Positions 36,704 through 45,620 of a stretch of 64,000 bases of DNA are shown piece by piece. The DNA is from Allobosea sp. (GTDB taxonomy: Bacteria > Pseudomonadota > Alphaproteobacteria > Rhizobiales > Kaistiaceae): positions 1 through 64,000 of the forward strand of contig JAFKFV010000015.1 in NCBI GenBank assembly GCA_017307955.1, written 5' to 3'. The notes beneath the pieces are model-generated. The model had not been told where the DNA came from, made no database searches, and worked only from the letters and a program-made list of their open reading frames with translations. The position numbers and the translations under genes were made by a program. Position 1 is the first letter of the stretch; each line of letters starts with the position of its first letter.

Positions 36704-37573
36704 TCAGGCCAGCGGGTTGTCGCCGTGCCACCAATGGGCGAACGGGTTCGATTCAAGGATGCGCTGCATCGTCTCCTCGCTGACGCGGGGCAACCTGGTG
36801 CCCTCGACCTGGTCGTTGATCGTGAGCAGGCCATCGACGGATTCGTCGACCCGCGCGAAGGGGAAGTCGGTGCCGAAGAAGATCTTGTCGGTGATCCGGT
36901 ATTCCTGCGCGGCGATCAGGATGTTGTAATACTGCCATGGCCGGTAGGAGAGCGCCGAGATCTCGCAGAAGACATTCGGCTGCTTGCGCGAGACGACGAT
37001 GCACTCCTCGAACCAGGGATGGCCCATATGCGCCATCACCATGACGAGATCGGGATATTTCTGCGCGATCGGCTCGACATGCAGCGGGCGTCCCATATCG
37101 ATGGGCGCGTTGCGGGCGAAGGTGGTGCCCATATGCATGGTGAGCGGGATATTGTTCTTCTGCAGATATTCGTAGACCGGGACGAGCCGCGGATCCGAGA
37201 GCGCGACGCCGTTATAGATCGGCCCGAACTTGACGCCCTTGAGCTTCAGATCCTCGATGGCGTGGACGAGAAGGTCCATGCAGTCCGCCCGCCGCGGGTC
37301 GACATAGGCGAAGCCGACGAACTTCTCCGGATATTTCGCGACCGCCGCCGCGGTGGTCTCGTCGTCGCTCTCGATGCCGATGCTGTCGCCATAGCGCAGC
37401 GCGAAGACGATCGCCTTCTCGACATGCGCCATCTCGGCAAAAAGCGTGTCGGCGTCGGACTTGGGCGCCATCGCCCCGGCGCGGACGCGGGCGAGCTGCT
37501 CGGCATAGAGCGGCAGCACATGCTCGTCGTTCCAGATATTGACGTGGCAGTCACAGAAGGCGCGCGCGGTCAT
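36704..37573 (-). CDS. Amidohydrolase-family protein, copy B
   Basis: The 289-aa product is the tandem duplicate of copy A, with the same length and the same DCHVNIWND start. Changes cluster outside the barrel metal motifs (for example H18 for D, and an FFGTDFPFAR loop for FFGSDFPAAR). It lies 16 bp upstream of copy A and nine bases after the stop of the sugar ABC ATPase gene, so all three are probably cotranscribed. Two copies could act on different stereoisomers or form a heteromer. Confidence 0.85.
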   Translation of the reverse strand: MTARAFCDCHVNIWNDEHVLPLYAEQLARVRAGAMAPKSDADTLFAEMAHVEKAIVFALRYGDSIGIESDDETTAAAVAKYPEKFVGFAYVDPRRADCMDLLVHAIEDLKLKGVKFGPIYNGVALSDPRLVPVYEYLQKNNIPLTMHMGTTFARNAPIDMGRPLHVEPIAQKYPDLVMVMAHMGHPWFEECIVVSRKQPNVFCEISALSYRPWQYYNILIAAQEYRITDKIFFGTDFPFARVDESVDGLLTINDQVEGTRLPRVSEETMQRILESNPFAHWWHGDNPLA

Positions 37574-37582
37574 GACGGTCTC

Positions 37583-38371
37583 TTAACTGGCGGCGACGGG
37601 GCGGCGGTGATGCAGCGACATCAGGAAATCGGCGAGTTCCTGGTAGGTCATCGACGAGGTCGGGGCGTCGAGCGCGATCTCGCCCCGGTCGAGCACCACG
37701 AGGCGGTCGCAGACCTCGTGCACGTGATGGATGTTGTGCTCGATATAGATGCAGGAGCGGCCGCCCGCCTTGATCGAGCGGATGAAGTCGAGGACCTTCT
37801 GGACCTCCTTCAGCGCCAGCGCCACGGTCGGCTCGTCGAGCACGATGAGGTCGCTGTCAAAATGCATGGCGCGGCCGATGGCGACACCCTGGCGCTCGCC
37901 GCCCGAGAGGCGCGAGACCGGCGTATCGACATCGAGGCCGACGCCGCGAAAGCCGATCGTCGAGCGCATGATCGCTTCGGCGATGCGCTTCTCGGCCTTC
38001 ACGTCGATAAAGCCGAAGCGGTTGGTGATCGGGCGGCCGACGAAGAAGTTGCGCCAGAGCGGCTGCTTCTCGCCGAGCGAGGAGTCCTGGTAGACGGTCT
38101 CGATGCGCAGCTTGTGCGCTTCCTTGACAGAATAGGACGCGGCGTCGATGCGCTGGCCGCGCACATAGAGCGTGCCCGAAGTCGGCGGCTCGACGCCGGT
38201 CAGGACCTTGATCAGCGTTGACTTGCCGGCGCCGTTGTCGCCGATGAGCCCGACGATCTCGTTGGGTCCGATCTCGAGCGTGACCTCCTTGAGGCTCACG
38301 ACCTTGCCATATCTCTTGCCGACATTTTCGAGACGGACGATCGGGGTGGCGGCGGCCGGCGTGACGGTCAT
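37583..38371 (-). CDS. Sugar ABC transporter ATPase (FrcA-like, single NBD)
   Basis: The 262-aa protein has Walker A (GDNGAGKSTLIKVLTG), the carbohydrate-transporter Q-loop region (VYQDSSLGEKQPLWRNFFVGR), signature (LSGGERQG), Walker B (LIVLDEPTVAL) and H-loop (YIEHNIHHV). It carries one nucleotide-binding domain, like FrcA, rather than the fused pair of RbsA. It energises the permease at 39463. The substrate is likely a monosaccharide or sugar acid. Confidence 0.92.
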   Translation of the reverse strand: MTVTPAAATPIVRLENVGKRYGKVVSLKEVTLEIGPNEIVGLIGDNGAGKSTLIKVLTGVEPPTSGTLYVRGQRIDAASYSVKEAHKLRIETVYQDSSLGEKQPLWRNFFVGRPITNRFGFIDVKAEKRIAEAIMRSTIGFRGVGLDVDTPVSRLSGGERQGVAIGRAMHFDSDLIVLDEPTVALALKEVQKVLDFIRSIKAGGRSCIYIEHNIHHVHEVCDRLVVLDRGEIALDAPTSSMTYQELADFLMSLHHRRPVAAS

Positions 38372-38447
38372 TGGGAGAAATCCGCTTCGTGAGGATGGGA
38401 TGGAGTGGCGGCGCGGCGGGGGAACCGCGCCGCCGGAGGCCCCGCCT

Positions 38448-39425
38448 TTAGCGGATGCCGTCCTTCACGAGCGCGGCGAGCGCGTCGACATTGTCCTTGG
38501 TGAGATAGCCGCCGCCGGTGTTGAGCTGCAGGCCGGCGAGGCCGTACTTCTTCTGCAGTACCGCGGCGGCGACCGGCATGAAGCCCTGCAGATAGGGCTG
38601 CTGGTCGAGCACGACGGTGATGTAGCCGTCGCGGACGCCCTGGATGGCAGCCGAGGAGATGTCGAAGCCCGAGGTGACGACCTCGCCCGGCTGCTTGCCG
38701 GCCTGCTTCAGCACCTTGTCGAGCACGGCGGTGATACCGCCATGGCCGGGAACGATGATCGCCTTGGTGTCGGGATTAGCCTCGAGATAGGCGACGAGCA
38801 CCGGCACCGAGAGCGCCGGATCCTGCACGGCCTCGTTCGACCACTGCAGCGGCGTGAAGGCGATGCCCTTCTCCTTGAGCACTTCGGTCGCGCCCTTGGC
38901 GACGTCCGCGCCGGCAGCGCCCTCGACGAAGGCGCCATAGACCAGCACCTTGTCGCCTTCCTTGAGCTTGCCGTTCTCGATGGTGAGATTGGCGAGGTTC
39001 TTGCCGGCGCCGTAATTGTCGAGGCCGAAATAGGAAAGGCCGGTGCCCGGCAGCTCGTTGTTGTTGACGACGACGACGATGCCGTCCGCCTTGGCCTCGT
39101 CGAGGACCGACTTCATCGCGTTGGTGCCGGGATGGCCCATGACGACGATCGCGTCGGGCTGGGCGGCGATCGCCTCCTTGGCCTGGACGATCATCTTCTG
39201 CGGATCCCAGCCGGCATGCTGCTCGATCAGGTTGACCTTGAGCACGCGGGCCGCGTCGCGGGCGCCGAGCTCGCGGGCCAGCGTCGCCGTGTCGCCGGGA
39301 TTGCCGCCCATCTGGAAATAGATGGTCATGCCGGAATCGACGGCCTCGGCCGCGGCCGAAACTCCTGGCGCGGCGACCATGGCCGCCAGCGCCATTCCGG
39401 CAATCGTTTTCGTGATCCTGCGCAT
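38448..39425 (-). CDS. Sugar ABC transporter substrate-binding protein
   Basis: The 325-aa protein has a signal peptide (ending at VSAAAEA) and the RbsB/XylF-type fold (peripla_BP_4): IEQHAGWDPQKMIVQAKEAIAAQPDAIVVMG, then VVVVNNNELPGTG and DQQPYLQGFMPV. It captures the sugar in the periplasm. It lies between the permease and ATPase genes. Confidence 0.92.
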   Translation of the reverse strand: MRRITKTIAGMALAAMVAAPGVSAAAEAVDSGMTIYFQMGGNPGDTATLARELGARDAARVLKVNLIEQHAGWDPQKMIVQAKEAIAAQPDAIVVMGHPGTNAMKSVLDEAKADGIVVVVNNNELPGTGLSYFGLDNYGAGKNLANLTIENGKLKEGDKVLVYGAFVEGAAGADVAKGATEVLKEKGIAFTPLQWSNEAVQDPALSVPVLVAYLEANPDTKAIIVPGHGGITAVLDKVLKQAGKQPGEVVTSGFDISSAAIQGVRDGYITVVLDQQPYLQGFMPVAAAVLQKKYGLAGLQLNTGGGYLTKDNVDALAALVKDGIR

Positions 39426-39462
39426 TGTCGTGTTCCCCTTGGTTGTTTTCTGGAAAGTGCCG

Positions 39463-40482
39463 TCAGTTTCTCGCGCGCGAGCGGAGTTGCCGGAGCAACG
39501 GGACCTTGTCGGGGTCCTCGATTGCCGCATTCATGGTGACGGAGACGATGAAGACGAGCCCGATATAGAAGCGCGTCCAGAAGCCGGCGACGCCGCTGGC
39601 GACGAGGCCGGCCTCGATGATGGCGACGATCAGAGCGCCGAACACCGTGCCGACCACCTTGCCGGCGCCACCGAAGATCGAGGTGCCGCCGATGAACACC
39701 GCCGCGACGACGGTGAGCAGGTAGCCCATGCCGGCCTGGGAGAAATAGGTCGTCGTCTCCAGCGTCAGGAAGACGCCGGCGAGCGCCGACAGGAGGCCCA
39801 TGAGCGTGAAGAGCTTGATCTTCTCGCGGTCGATGGCGATGCCGACCACCTTGGCGACCTTGAGATTGTCGCCGATGAAGAGGAGGCTCTCGCCGAAGCG
39901 GTGGCGGTTGAGGATCAGCCAGACGACGACCGCAACGGCGAGCGCCCATAGGAACTGCACCGGGATGACGCCGATCCTGCCGGCGAGGACCGTGTGGATC
40001 AGCCGCCCCTCGATATCGGGAATGGCGAGCGAGGCGCCGTTCGAGACCACCGTGACGAGGCCGCCCCAGAGGAACAGCATGCCGAGCGTCGCGATCAGCG
40101 ACGGGATGCCGAGCTTGGTGACGACGAGGCCGTTGATGAAGCCCATCACCGTTCCGGTGACGAGCGCCGCGACGAGCGCCAGCCAGGTCAGGTCGTAGCT
40201 CTGGTAGAGCTGGCAGAAGACATAGCTCGCGAAGGCGACGACCGACGGGAAGGAGAGATCCATCTCGCCCGCGACGACCACCAGCGTCAGCCCGAGCGCG
40301 ATGATCATCGGCGGCGGCACCGTCGCCATGAAGCTCATATAGACGCGGTAGCCGAGAAAGGCGCGCGGCGCCGTCAGCATGAACAGGATGACGAGGAGCA
40401 CGAAGACCAGCGCGATCGCCGTGCCCTCGATCTTGAAGAAGCCGGCGACCGGGTTGGACGGCGCCTTGTCAGCATGCGCCAT
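39463..40482 (-). CDS. Sugar ABC transporter permease (RbsC/FrcC-like)
   Basis: The 339-aa permease has about eight to ten membrane segments, with the BPD_transp_2 landmarks VAGEMDLSFPSVVAFASYV, GIPSLIATLGMLFLWGGL and GGTSIFGGAGKVVGT. ATG 40482 overlaps the stop of the RraA-type gene, so translation is coupled. Confidence 0.93.
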   Translation of the reverse strand: MAHADKAPSNPVAGFFKIEGTAIALVFVLLVILFMLTAPRAFLGYRVYMSFMATVPPPMIIALGLTLVVVAGEMDLSFPSVVAFASYVFCQLYQSYDLTWLALVAALVTGTVMGFINGLVVTKLGIPSLIATLGMLFLWGGLVTVVSNGASLAIPDIEGRLIHTVLAGRIGVIPVQFLWALAVAVVVWLILNRHRFGESLLFIGDNLKVAKVVGIAIDREKIKLFTLMGLLSALAGVFLTLETTTYFSQAGMGYLLTVVAAVFIGGTSIFGGAGKVVGTVFGALIVAIIEAGLVASGVAGFWTRFYIGLVFIVSVTMNAAIEDPDKVPLLRQLRSRARN

Positions 40483-41168
40483 CAGAGCACCCCGTATTTG
40501 GCATAGACGTCGCGGAGGAAGCCGCCCGCCTGCAATTCGCGCATCGAGTGGCTCTCGCCGTTGATCTTGTCGAAGGCGACCTTGAGCACATCGGCCTCGA
40601 CCGCCTGCGGCACGACCACGACGCCGTCGGCATCGCCGAACACGAGATCGCCCGGCGCGACACGAACGCCGCCGCAAAGGACCGGCACGTCGACCGCCTG
40701 GATCTGGCCGCGGCCCTTGGAATCGAGCGGCGCGATGCCGCCATGGAAGACGGGCAGCTTCAGCCGGCGGATCTCGAGGATGTCGCGCACGAAGCCGTCG
40801 GTGACGCAGCCGGCAGCGCCGCGCACGGTCGTCGCCGTCGAGAGCAGGCTGCCCCAGGGGGCGATGCGGGTCGAGCCGCCACAGGCGAAGACGGCAACGT
40901 CGCCCGGCTTCAGGTCGTCGACGATGGCGATCTCGAGCTCATACGGGTTCTCGCCCGGTTCGACATGCGCGACCTCCATATAGATGCCGGTCCGTGCGCG
41001 GCCGCACATCTTGAGCGTCTCGTCGAGCGGCCGGATCGCGGGCGTCATCGCCTGGTTGGTGACGCCGATGGCGTCGAGCGAATCCGAGAGCACGGCCGAA
41101 TAGAGCTGCTCCCAGCCTTCGGGGAGAGGAGCGTTCTGCCGCGATCGGAAGGGCAAGGGGGTCGTCAT
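40482..41168 (-). CDS. RraA-family aldolase (HMG/CHA aldolase type)
   Basis: The 228-aa protein shows the RraA/RraA-like aldolase fold: SDSLDAIGV near the start, VFACGGSTRIAPWGSLLSTAT, GCVTDGFVRDILEIR with the catalytic Arg-Asp, and GDLVFGDADGVVVVPQ. Members of this group cleave 4-hydroxy-2-oxo acids to pyruvate or oxaloacetate products. Right beside an aldonate dehydratase, it could cleave the resulting 2-keto-3-deoxy acid. RraA as RNase E regulator is unlikely in this context. Confidence 0.85.
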   Translation of the reverse strand: MTTPLPFRSRQNAPLPEGWEQLYSAVLSDSLDAIGVTNQAMTPAIRPLDETLKMCGRARTGIYMEVAHVEPGENPYELEIAIVDDLKPGDVAVFACGGSTRIAPWGSLLSTATTVRGAAGCVTDGFVRDILEIRRLKLPVFHGGIAPLDSKGRGQIQAVDVPVLCGGVRVAPGDLVFGDADGVVVVPQAVEADVLKVAFDKINGESHSMRELQAGGFLRDVYAKYGVL

Positions 41169-41179
41169 GGAGCCTCGCT

Positions 41180-42991
41180 TCAGAAGGAAACCTTGGAGGG
41201 GGGCGTGCCGCTCGACCCGACCAGGAAGTCGAAATCGACGCCCTTGTCGGCCTGCTGCACGTGATCGATGAAGAGCTTGCCGTAGCCGCGCTCATAGGCC
41301 GGCTCGGGCGGCACGAAGGCGGCGCGGCGGCGCGCCATCTCCTCGGCGTCGATCTCGACATCGATGCGCCGCCCGGCCGTGTCGAGCACGATCATGTCGC
41401 CGGTCTTCACCAGCGCCAGCGGCCCGCCGAGCGCCGATTCCGGCGCGACATGCAGCACGACCGTGCCAAAGGCCGTTCCGCTCATCCGCGCATCGGAGAC
41501 GCGGACCATGTCGGTGACGCCGGCGGCGAGCAGCTTCTTCGGCAGCGCCATGGTGCCGACTTCCGGCATGCCGGGATAACCGCGCGGCCCGGCATTCTGC
41601 AGGACGAGCACGCTGTCGGCGTCGACATCGAGGTCGGGATCGTCGATGCGGGCGCGCAGATCCTCGGCATCCTTGAACACGACCGCGCGGCCGCGATGCT
41701 GCATCAGCCGCGGCGTGGCCGCTGAGGGCTTCAGGATGGCACCGTCCGGCGCGAGATTGCCGCGCAGCACCACGAGACCGCCCTTCGGCGTCAGCGGATT
41801 GTCGACCGTGCGGATGACCTCGTCGTTCCAGCCGCGCGCCTCCGCGATGCGCTCGCCCATGGTGCCGCCCTCGACCACCGGCGCGCCGAGCCGCAGCTTG
41901 TCGGCGATGCGCTTCATCACCACGGGCAGGCCGCCGGCATCGAAGAACTCTTCCATGAGGAAGCGCCCCGACGGCTTCAGGTCGACGAGGCAGGGCACGT
42001 CCCGGCCGAGCTCGTCCCAGTCGGCGAGCGTGAACTTGACGCCGAGGCGGCCCGCGAGCGCCAGGAGATGCACGACCGCGTTGGTCGAGCCGCCGATCGC
42101 GCCGGCGACCTTCACGGCATTCTCGAAGGCGTCGCGTGTAAGGATCTTCGATATCCGTATATCCTGCTCGACGAGGCGCACGGCGCGCTTGCCGGCCTCC
42201 TCGGCCAACACCGCGCGGCGGCTGTCGGGCGCGGGAATGGTGCCGTTCATCGGCAGGCCGATTCCCATCGCCTCGGCGATCAGCGCCATGGTCGACGCGG
42301 TGCCCATGGTCATGCAGGAGCCGGCCGACCGGCTCATCGCCGCCTCAGCCGCCTCGACATCCGCCTTGCTGATCTTGCCGGTGCGGTATTCCTGGTCGAG
42401 GTTGAACACGTCGGTGCCCGAGCCGAGCACCCGCCCCTGATAGCGCCCGTTCAACATCGGGCCGCCCGAGACGAGGATGGTCGGCACATCGCAGCTCGCC
42501 GCGCCCATCAGCAGCGCCGGGGTGGTCTTGTCGCAGCCGGCCAGGAGCACGACGCCGTCGATCGGGTTGGCGCGGATCGTCTCCTCGACATCCATGGCGA
42601 CGAGATTGCGGAACATCATCGTCGTCGGCCGCATCAGCGGCTCGCCGAGGCTCGTCACCGGAAATTCGAGCGGGAAGCCGCCGGCCATCAGCACGCCGCG
42701 CTTCACGTGCTCGGCCAGTTCACGCAGATGCCGGTTGCAGTTGGTGAGCTCGGACCAGGTGTTGCAGATGCCGATCACCGGCCTGCCGTCGAAGAGCTCG
42801 GCCGAGAAGCCCTGGCTCTTCATCCAGCTCCGCGGGATGAAGCCATATTTGCCGGCGCGGCCGAACCACTCCGCGCTGCGATGCGCAGGAGGCGTGTCGG
42901 AAGATGTCGAAAGAGCCGCGGATTCTGTTGAAAAACCACCTGAAAATGTTGGCGGCGTATCGGCCTCTACGGGCTTCTTCTGGTCGGTCAT
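41180..42991 (-). CDS. IlvD/Edd-family sugar-acid dehydratase
   Basis: The 603-aa enzyme belongs to the dihydroxy-acid/6-phosphogluconate dehydratase family. Cluster-ligand cysteines are visible at C76 (GICNTWSE), C153 (AGCDKTTP) and C226 (AGSCMTMGT). The first half (GGFPLEFPVTSLGEPLMRPTTM) resembles the pentonate dehydratase branch (arabonate, xylonate) rather than IlvD. It dehydrates an aldonate to a 2-keto-3-deoxy acid. It is the first gene of the operon and has a LacI operator in front. The N-terminal 40 residues are variable and Ser/Thr/Pro-rich. Confidence 0.9.
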   Translation of the reverse strand: MTDQKKPVEADTPPTFSGGFSTESAALSTSSDTPPAHRSAEWFGRAGKYGFIPRSWMKSQGFSAELFDGRPVIGICNTWSELTNCNRHLRELAEHVKRGVLMAGGFPLEFPVTSLGEPLMRPTTMMFRNLVAMDVEETIRANPIDGVVLLAGCDKTTPALLMGAASCDVPTILVSGGPMLNGRYQGRVLGSGTDVFNLDQEYRTGKISKADVEAAEAAMSRSAGSCMTMGTASTMALIAEAMGIGLPMNGTIPAPDSRRAVLAEEAGKRAVRLVEQDIRISKILTRDAFENAVKVAGAIGGSTNAVVHLLALAGRLGVKFTLADWDELGRDVPCLVDLKPSGRFLMEEFFDAGGLPVVMKRIADKLRLGAPVVEGGTMGERIAEARGWNDEVIRTVDNPLTPKGGLVVLRGNLAPDGAILKPSAATPRLMQHRGRAVVFKDAEDLRARIDDPDLDVDADSVLVLQNAGPRGYPGMPEVGTMALPKKLLAAGVTDMVRVSDARMSGTAFGTVVLHVAPESALGGPLALVKTGDMIVLDTAGRRIDVEIDAEEMARRRAAFVPPEPAYERGYGKLFIDHVQQADKGVDFDFLVGSSGTPPSKVSF

Positions 42992-43008
42992 GGTTCCTCC
43001 TTGCGTCC

Positions 43009-43022
43009 ATGTAACGTTAAAT
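43009..43022. promoter_or_regulatory. LacI-type operator upstream of the dehydratase operon
   Basis: ATGTAACGTTAAAT is a CG-centred palindrome with one mismatch, 17 bp before the dehydratase start. The half-site ATGTAAC recurs, inverted, at 44151-44157 between the LacI and SDR genes. The regulator at 43068-44108 is the likely binder. Confidence 0.6.
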
Positions 43023-43067
43023 CAGAAAGGCTGACAAGTCCCTTTCTGAGCCCGTCGTCACGGGGCT

Positions 43068-44108
43068 TCAGGTCGTCGCGCCGGCGTCGAAATGGACGGG
43101 GAGGATATATTCGCCGCGGGCGAAACGGCCGCTCTCCAGCCGCTCCAGCATGGCGCGGCCGGCCTGCTCGCCGAGCTGGTAGGCGGCGGAATCGACCGTC
43201 GTCAGTCGCGGCCGCGCATAGCGATGCGCCTCGAAACCGTTGAAGCCGACGATGCGCACATCCTCCGGGACACGGACATCGTGGTCGAAGAGATAGAGCA
43301 TCGCGGCGGTGGCGATCGGATCGTTGGCGCCGATGATGGCGCCCGGCAGCGGGTGATCGGCAAGATGGCGAGCGACGACATCCTGCACGTCGGCGAAGCT
43401 CTCGCTCGCCGCGGCGATCACGGTGAGCCGCGCGCCACCGCCATTGGCGGCAAGGCTTTCCCTGAGGCCCGCCAGACGCTCCTCGATCGCCGGCCAGTCC
43501 TGCGCGGGCACGACCGCGAGGAAATCCTCGACGCGGCGGGCCAGCAGATGGTCGCCGATCAGCCGTCCGCCGCCGCGATCATCCTGCCGGATGGCGCAGA
43601 AATCCGCGCCTTCGAGCGTGATCGGCTCCTGGAACACGATGACCGGCTGGTCGAGATCGATCAGGCGCTGGATCGTCGCCCGGCGCTCCTCGCCGCTGCC
43701 GGCGATCATGGCGCAGAAGCCGCCGACCTCGAAATTGCGGGTGATCATCGAGGTCTCGAGCTGGTCGCCGCGCATGCCCTGCACCGTCAGCGTGTAGTCG
43801 GCGCTGTTGAGCACATTGGCGAGGCCGGCCACGACCTGGCAGGTGAAGAAATCGGCGAGGAAGGCCGGCGACTCGTCGACGATCACCATGCCGATCGAGC
43901 GCTGCTCGGCGACGCGCAGGTTGCGGGCATTGGCCTGCCGGCGATAGCCGAGCCGCTCGATCTCGCGCTCGACGCGCTTCTTCGTCGCCGCGCTCACATA
44001 TTGCAGCCGCCCGTTCAGGACGTTGGAGACGGTCATCGGCGAAACGTCCGCCGCCTTGGCGACATCCTTGATCGTCGCCCGCCGCCGCCCCGGTGCTTCG
44101 TTCGTCAT
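43068..44108 (-). CDS. LacI-family regulator of the sugar-acid operon
   Basis: The 346-aa protein has an N-terminal helix-turn-helix (ATIKDVAKAADVSPMTVSNVLNG), hinge helix (RNLRVAEQ) and sugar-sensing domain (GFNGFEAHRYARPRLTTVD near the C-terminus). It lies between the dehydratase operon and the divergent SDR gene, with CG-centred palindromes at both boundaries. It would repress uptake and degradation until the sugar or an intermediate binds. The start is ATG 44108 by homology. Confidence 0.93.
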   Translation of the reverse strand: MTNEAPGRRRATIKDVAKAADVSPMTVSNVLNGRLQYVSAATKKRVEREIERLGYRRQANARNLRVAEQRSIGMVIVDESPAFLADFFTCQVVAGLANVLNSADYTLTVQGMRGDQLETSMITRNFEVGGFCAMIAGSGEERRATIQRLIDLDQPVIVFQEPITLEGADFCAIRQDDRGGGRLIGDHLLARRVEDFLAVVPAQDWPAIEERLAGLRESLAANGGGARLTVIAAASESFADVQDVVARHLADHPLPGAIIGANDPIATAAMLYLFDHDVRVPEDVRIVGFNGFEAHRYARPRLTTVDSAAYQLGEQAGRAMLERLESGRFARGEYILPVHFDAGATT

Positions 44109-44143
44109 GCTTGCCTTCCCGTCCGAAACGATGCTACCGCGAT

Positions 44144-44157
44144 ATATATCGTTACAT
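44144..44157. promoter_or_regulatory. LacI-type operator between LacI and SDR genes
   Basis: ATATATCGTTACAT is CG-centred with the half-site GTTACAT shared with 43009-43022. A perfect 12-bp palindrome (CGATATATATCG, 44140-44151) overlaps it. The site would control both divergent genes. Confidence 0.5.
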
Positions 44158-44180
44158 GAAATAGAGCGGAATCCGCGTCG

Positions 44181-44936
44181 ATGTCCAGCTTCGCGACCTA
44201 TCCCAGCCTCGCCTCGAAATCCGTCTTCATCACCGGCGGAGCGACCGGAATCGGTGCCTCCCTCACCCGTCACTTCGCCGAACAGGGCGCCCGCGTCGGC
44301 TTCGTGGACATCGACGATGCCGCCGCCACCGCGCTGATGGCCACCCTCCCCGCCGCCGTCCATTATCGCCATTGCGACATCCGCGACGTCGATGCTCTGC
44401 GCGCCGCCATCGCCACTTTCGAGGCGGAGGCGGGCCATGTCGACATCCTCGTCAACAACGCCGCCAATGACGACCGCCACAAGGTCGAGGCGGTCGACCC
44501 CGCCTATTGGGACGACCGCATGGCGGTGAACCTCCGCCCGCAGTTCTTCGCGGCGCAGGCGGTGCGCCCCGGCATGGCCCGCGCCGGCGGTGGCTCGATC
44601 ATCAATCTCGGCTCGATCGTCGTGTCCATGGCGGCAGCCGACTGCGTCGCCTATGTCGCCGCCAAGGCCGGCGTCTATGGCATGACCCGCGCCCTCGCCC
44701 GCGAATTCGGACCGGACCGCATCCGCGTCAACTGCCTCGTCCCCGGCTGGGTGATGACCGAGCGGCAGGTGAAGCTCTGGCTCGACGAGGCCGGCGAGCG
44801 GCGCATCGCCGAGCGGCAATGCATCCCCGACAAGATGGAGCCGGCCGACATCGCCCGCATGGCACTGTTCCTCGCCGCCGATGACAGCCGCCACTGCACG
44901 GCGCAGAGCTTCGTCGTCGACGGCGGCTGGACCTGA
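44181..44936 (+). CDS. SDR-family oxidoreductase (sugar dehydrogenase candidate)
   Basis: The 251-aa protein has the Rossmann motif FITGGATGIG, NNAA, the catalytic Ser (NLGSIVVS) and YVAAK (Y-x3-K), and a C-terminal VVDGGWT. It resembles aldose 1-dehydrogenases such as xylose or galactose dehydrogenase, which make the aldonolactone. Position opposite the dehydratase operon and shared LacI operator support this, but the substrate is not proven. Confidence 0.9.
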   Translation: MSSFATYPSLASKSVFITGGATGIGASLTRHFAEQGARVGFVDIDDAAATALMATLPAAVHYRHCDIRDVDALRAAIATFEAEAGHVDILVNNAANDDRHKVEAVDPAYWDDRMAVNLRPQFFAAQAVRPGMARAGGGSIINLGSIVVSMAAADCVAYVAAKAGVYGMTRALAREFGPDRIRVNCLVPGWVMTERQVKLWLDEAGERRIAERQCIPDKMEPADIARMALFLAADDSRHCTAQSFVVDGGWT

Positions 44937-44961
44937 GCGCCGGCTCTCTTCCCCCGACTGG

Positions 44962-45522
44962 CTATTTGCCGACCAGCTTGGCCGCCCAGTCGGCGACCGC
45001 GTCGCCGCTCGACATGTCAGCCTGGATGAGTCCGTCGATCATGAAGGTCGGCGAGACATGGATGCCGTTCTGGCGGGCATATTTGCAGTGCCATTTGATC
45101 TCCTTGTCGAGATCGGGAATGGCAAAGGCGTCGAAGAGCGCGACGCCGCTATAGTCTTCCACGCGCTTGATGATGTCGCGCGGCGTCGCGTCGAGATTGG
45201 CGCCGCCCCAGTGCTTGTCGAACTCGAATTCCTCGCGATGCGCGCCGACGGCGGCGAGCACCTTCTTCGCCTCCTCCTTGCCGCCGGGGAGCGTCGAGGC
45301 GGCGATGACGCAGCGCGTCACGACGCCGGAATACATGTGCCAGGGCTGCGACTGCAGGCGGATCTTGATCGTGATGCGGTCGGCGCCGGCTTCGGCCAAA
45401 AGCAGGTCGAACTTGTTGAAGGCGCGGACGGAATAAGGGCAGGTCGGCTCGAGGAAAGCCTCGAAGACGCGTGGGCCGTGGCCCCAGGCCAGGGGATCGG
45501 CGCGCCAGGCAGCGTCGGCCAT
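44962..45522 (-). CDS. DsbA-family thioredoxin-like protein with CxxS
   Basis: The 186-aa protein has a thioredoxin fold with helical insert and the cis-Pro loop (HVSPTFMIDG). The active site is C28-P-Y-S31, so the resolving Cys is absent; a monothiol isomerase, a glutathione-linked transferase, or a binding role is likely. No signal peptide is seen, so it is probably cytoplasmic. It converges with the SDR gene. Confidence 0.85.
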   Translation of the reverse strand: MADAAWRADPLAWGHGPRVFEAFLEPTCPYSVRAFNKFDLLLAEAGADRITIKIRLQSQPWHMYSGVVTRCVIAASTLPGGKEEAKKVLAAVGAHREEFEFDKHWGGANLDATPRDIIKRVEDYSGVALFDAFAIPDLDKEIKWHCKYARQNGIHVSPTFMIDGLIQADMSSGDAVADWAAKLVGK

Positions 45523-45620
45523 GTCGGGTGCTCCGTGGAGGGTGAATGATGGCGCGAGACTAGAGCGATTCACCGCCCGCAGGAAGCATGCGCGGCGCCA
45601 TCGCCTCCCTCTCGCCCGCC

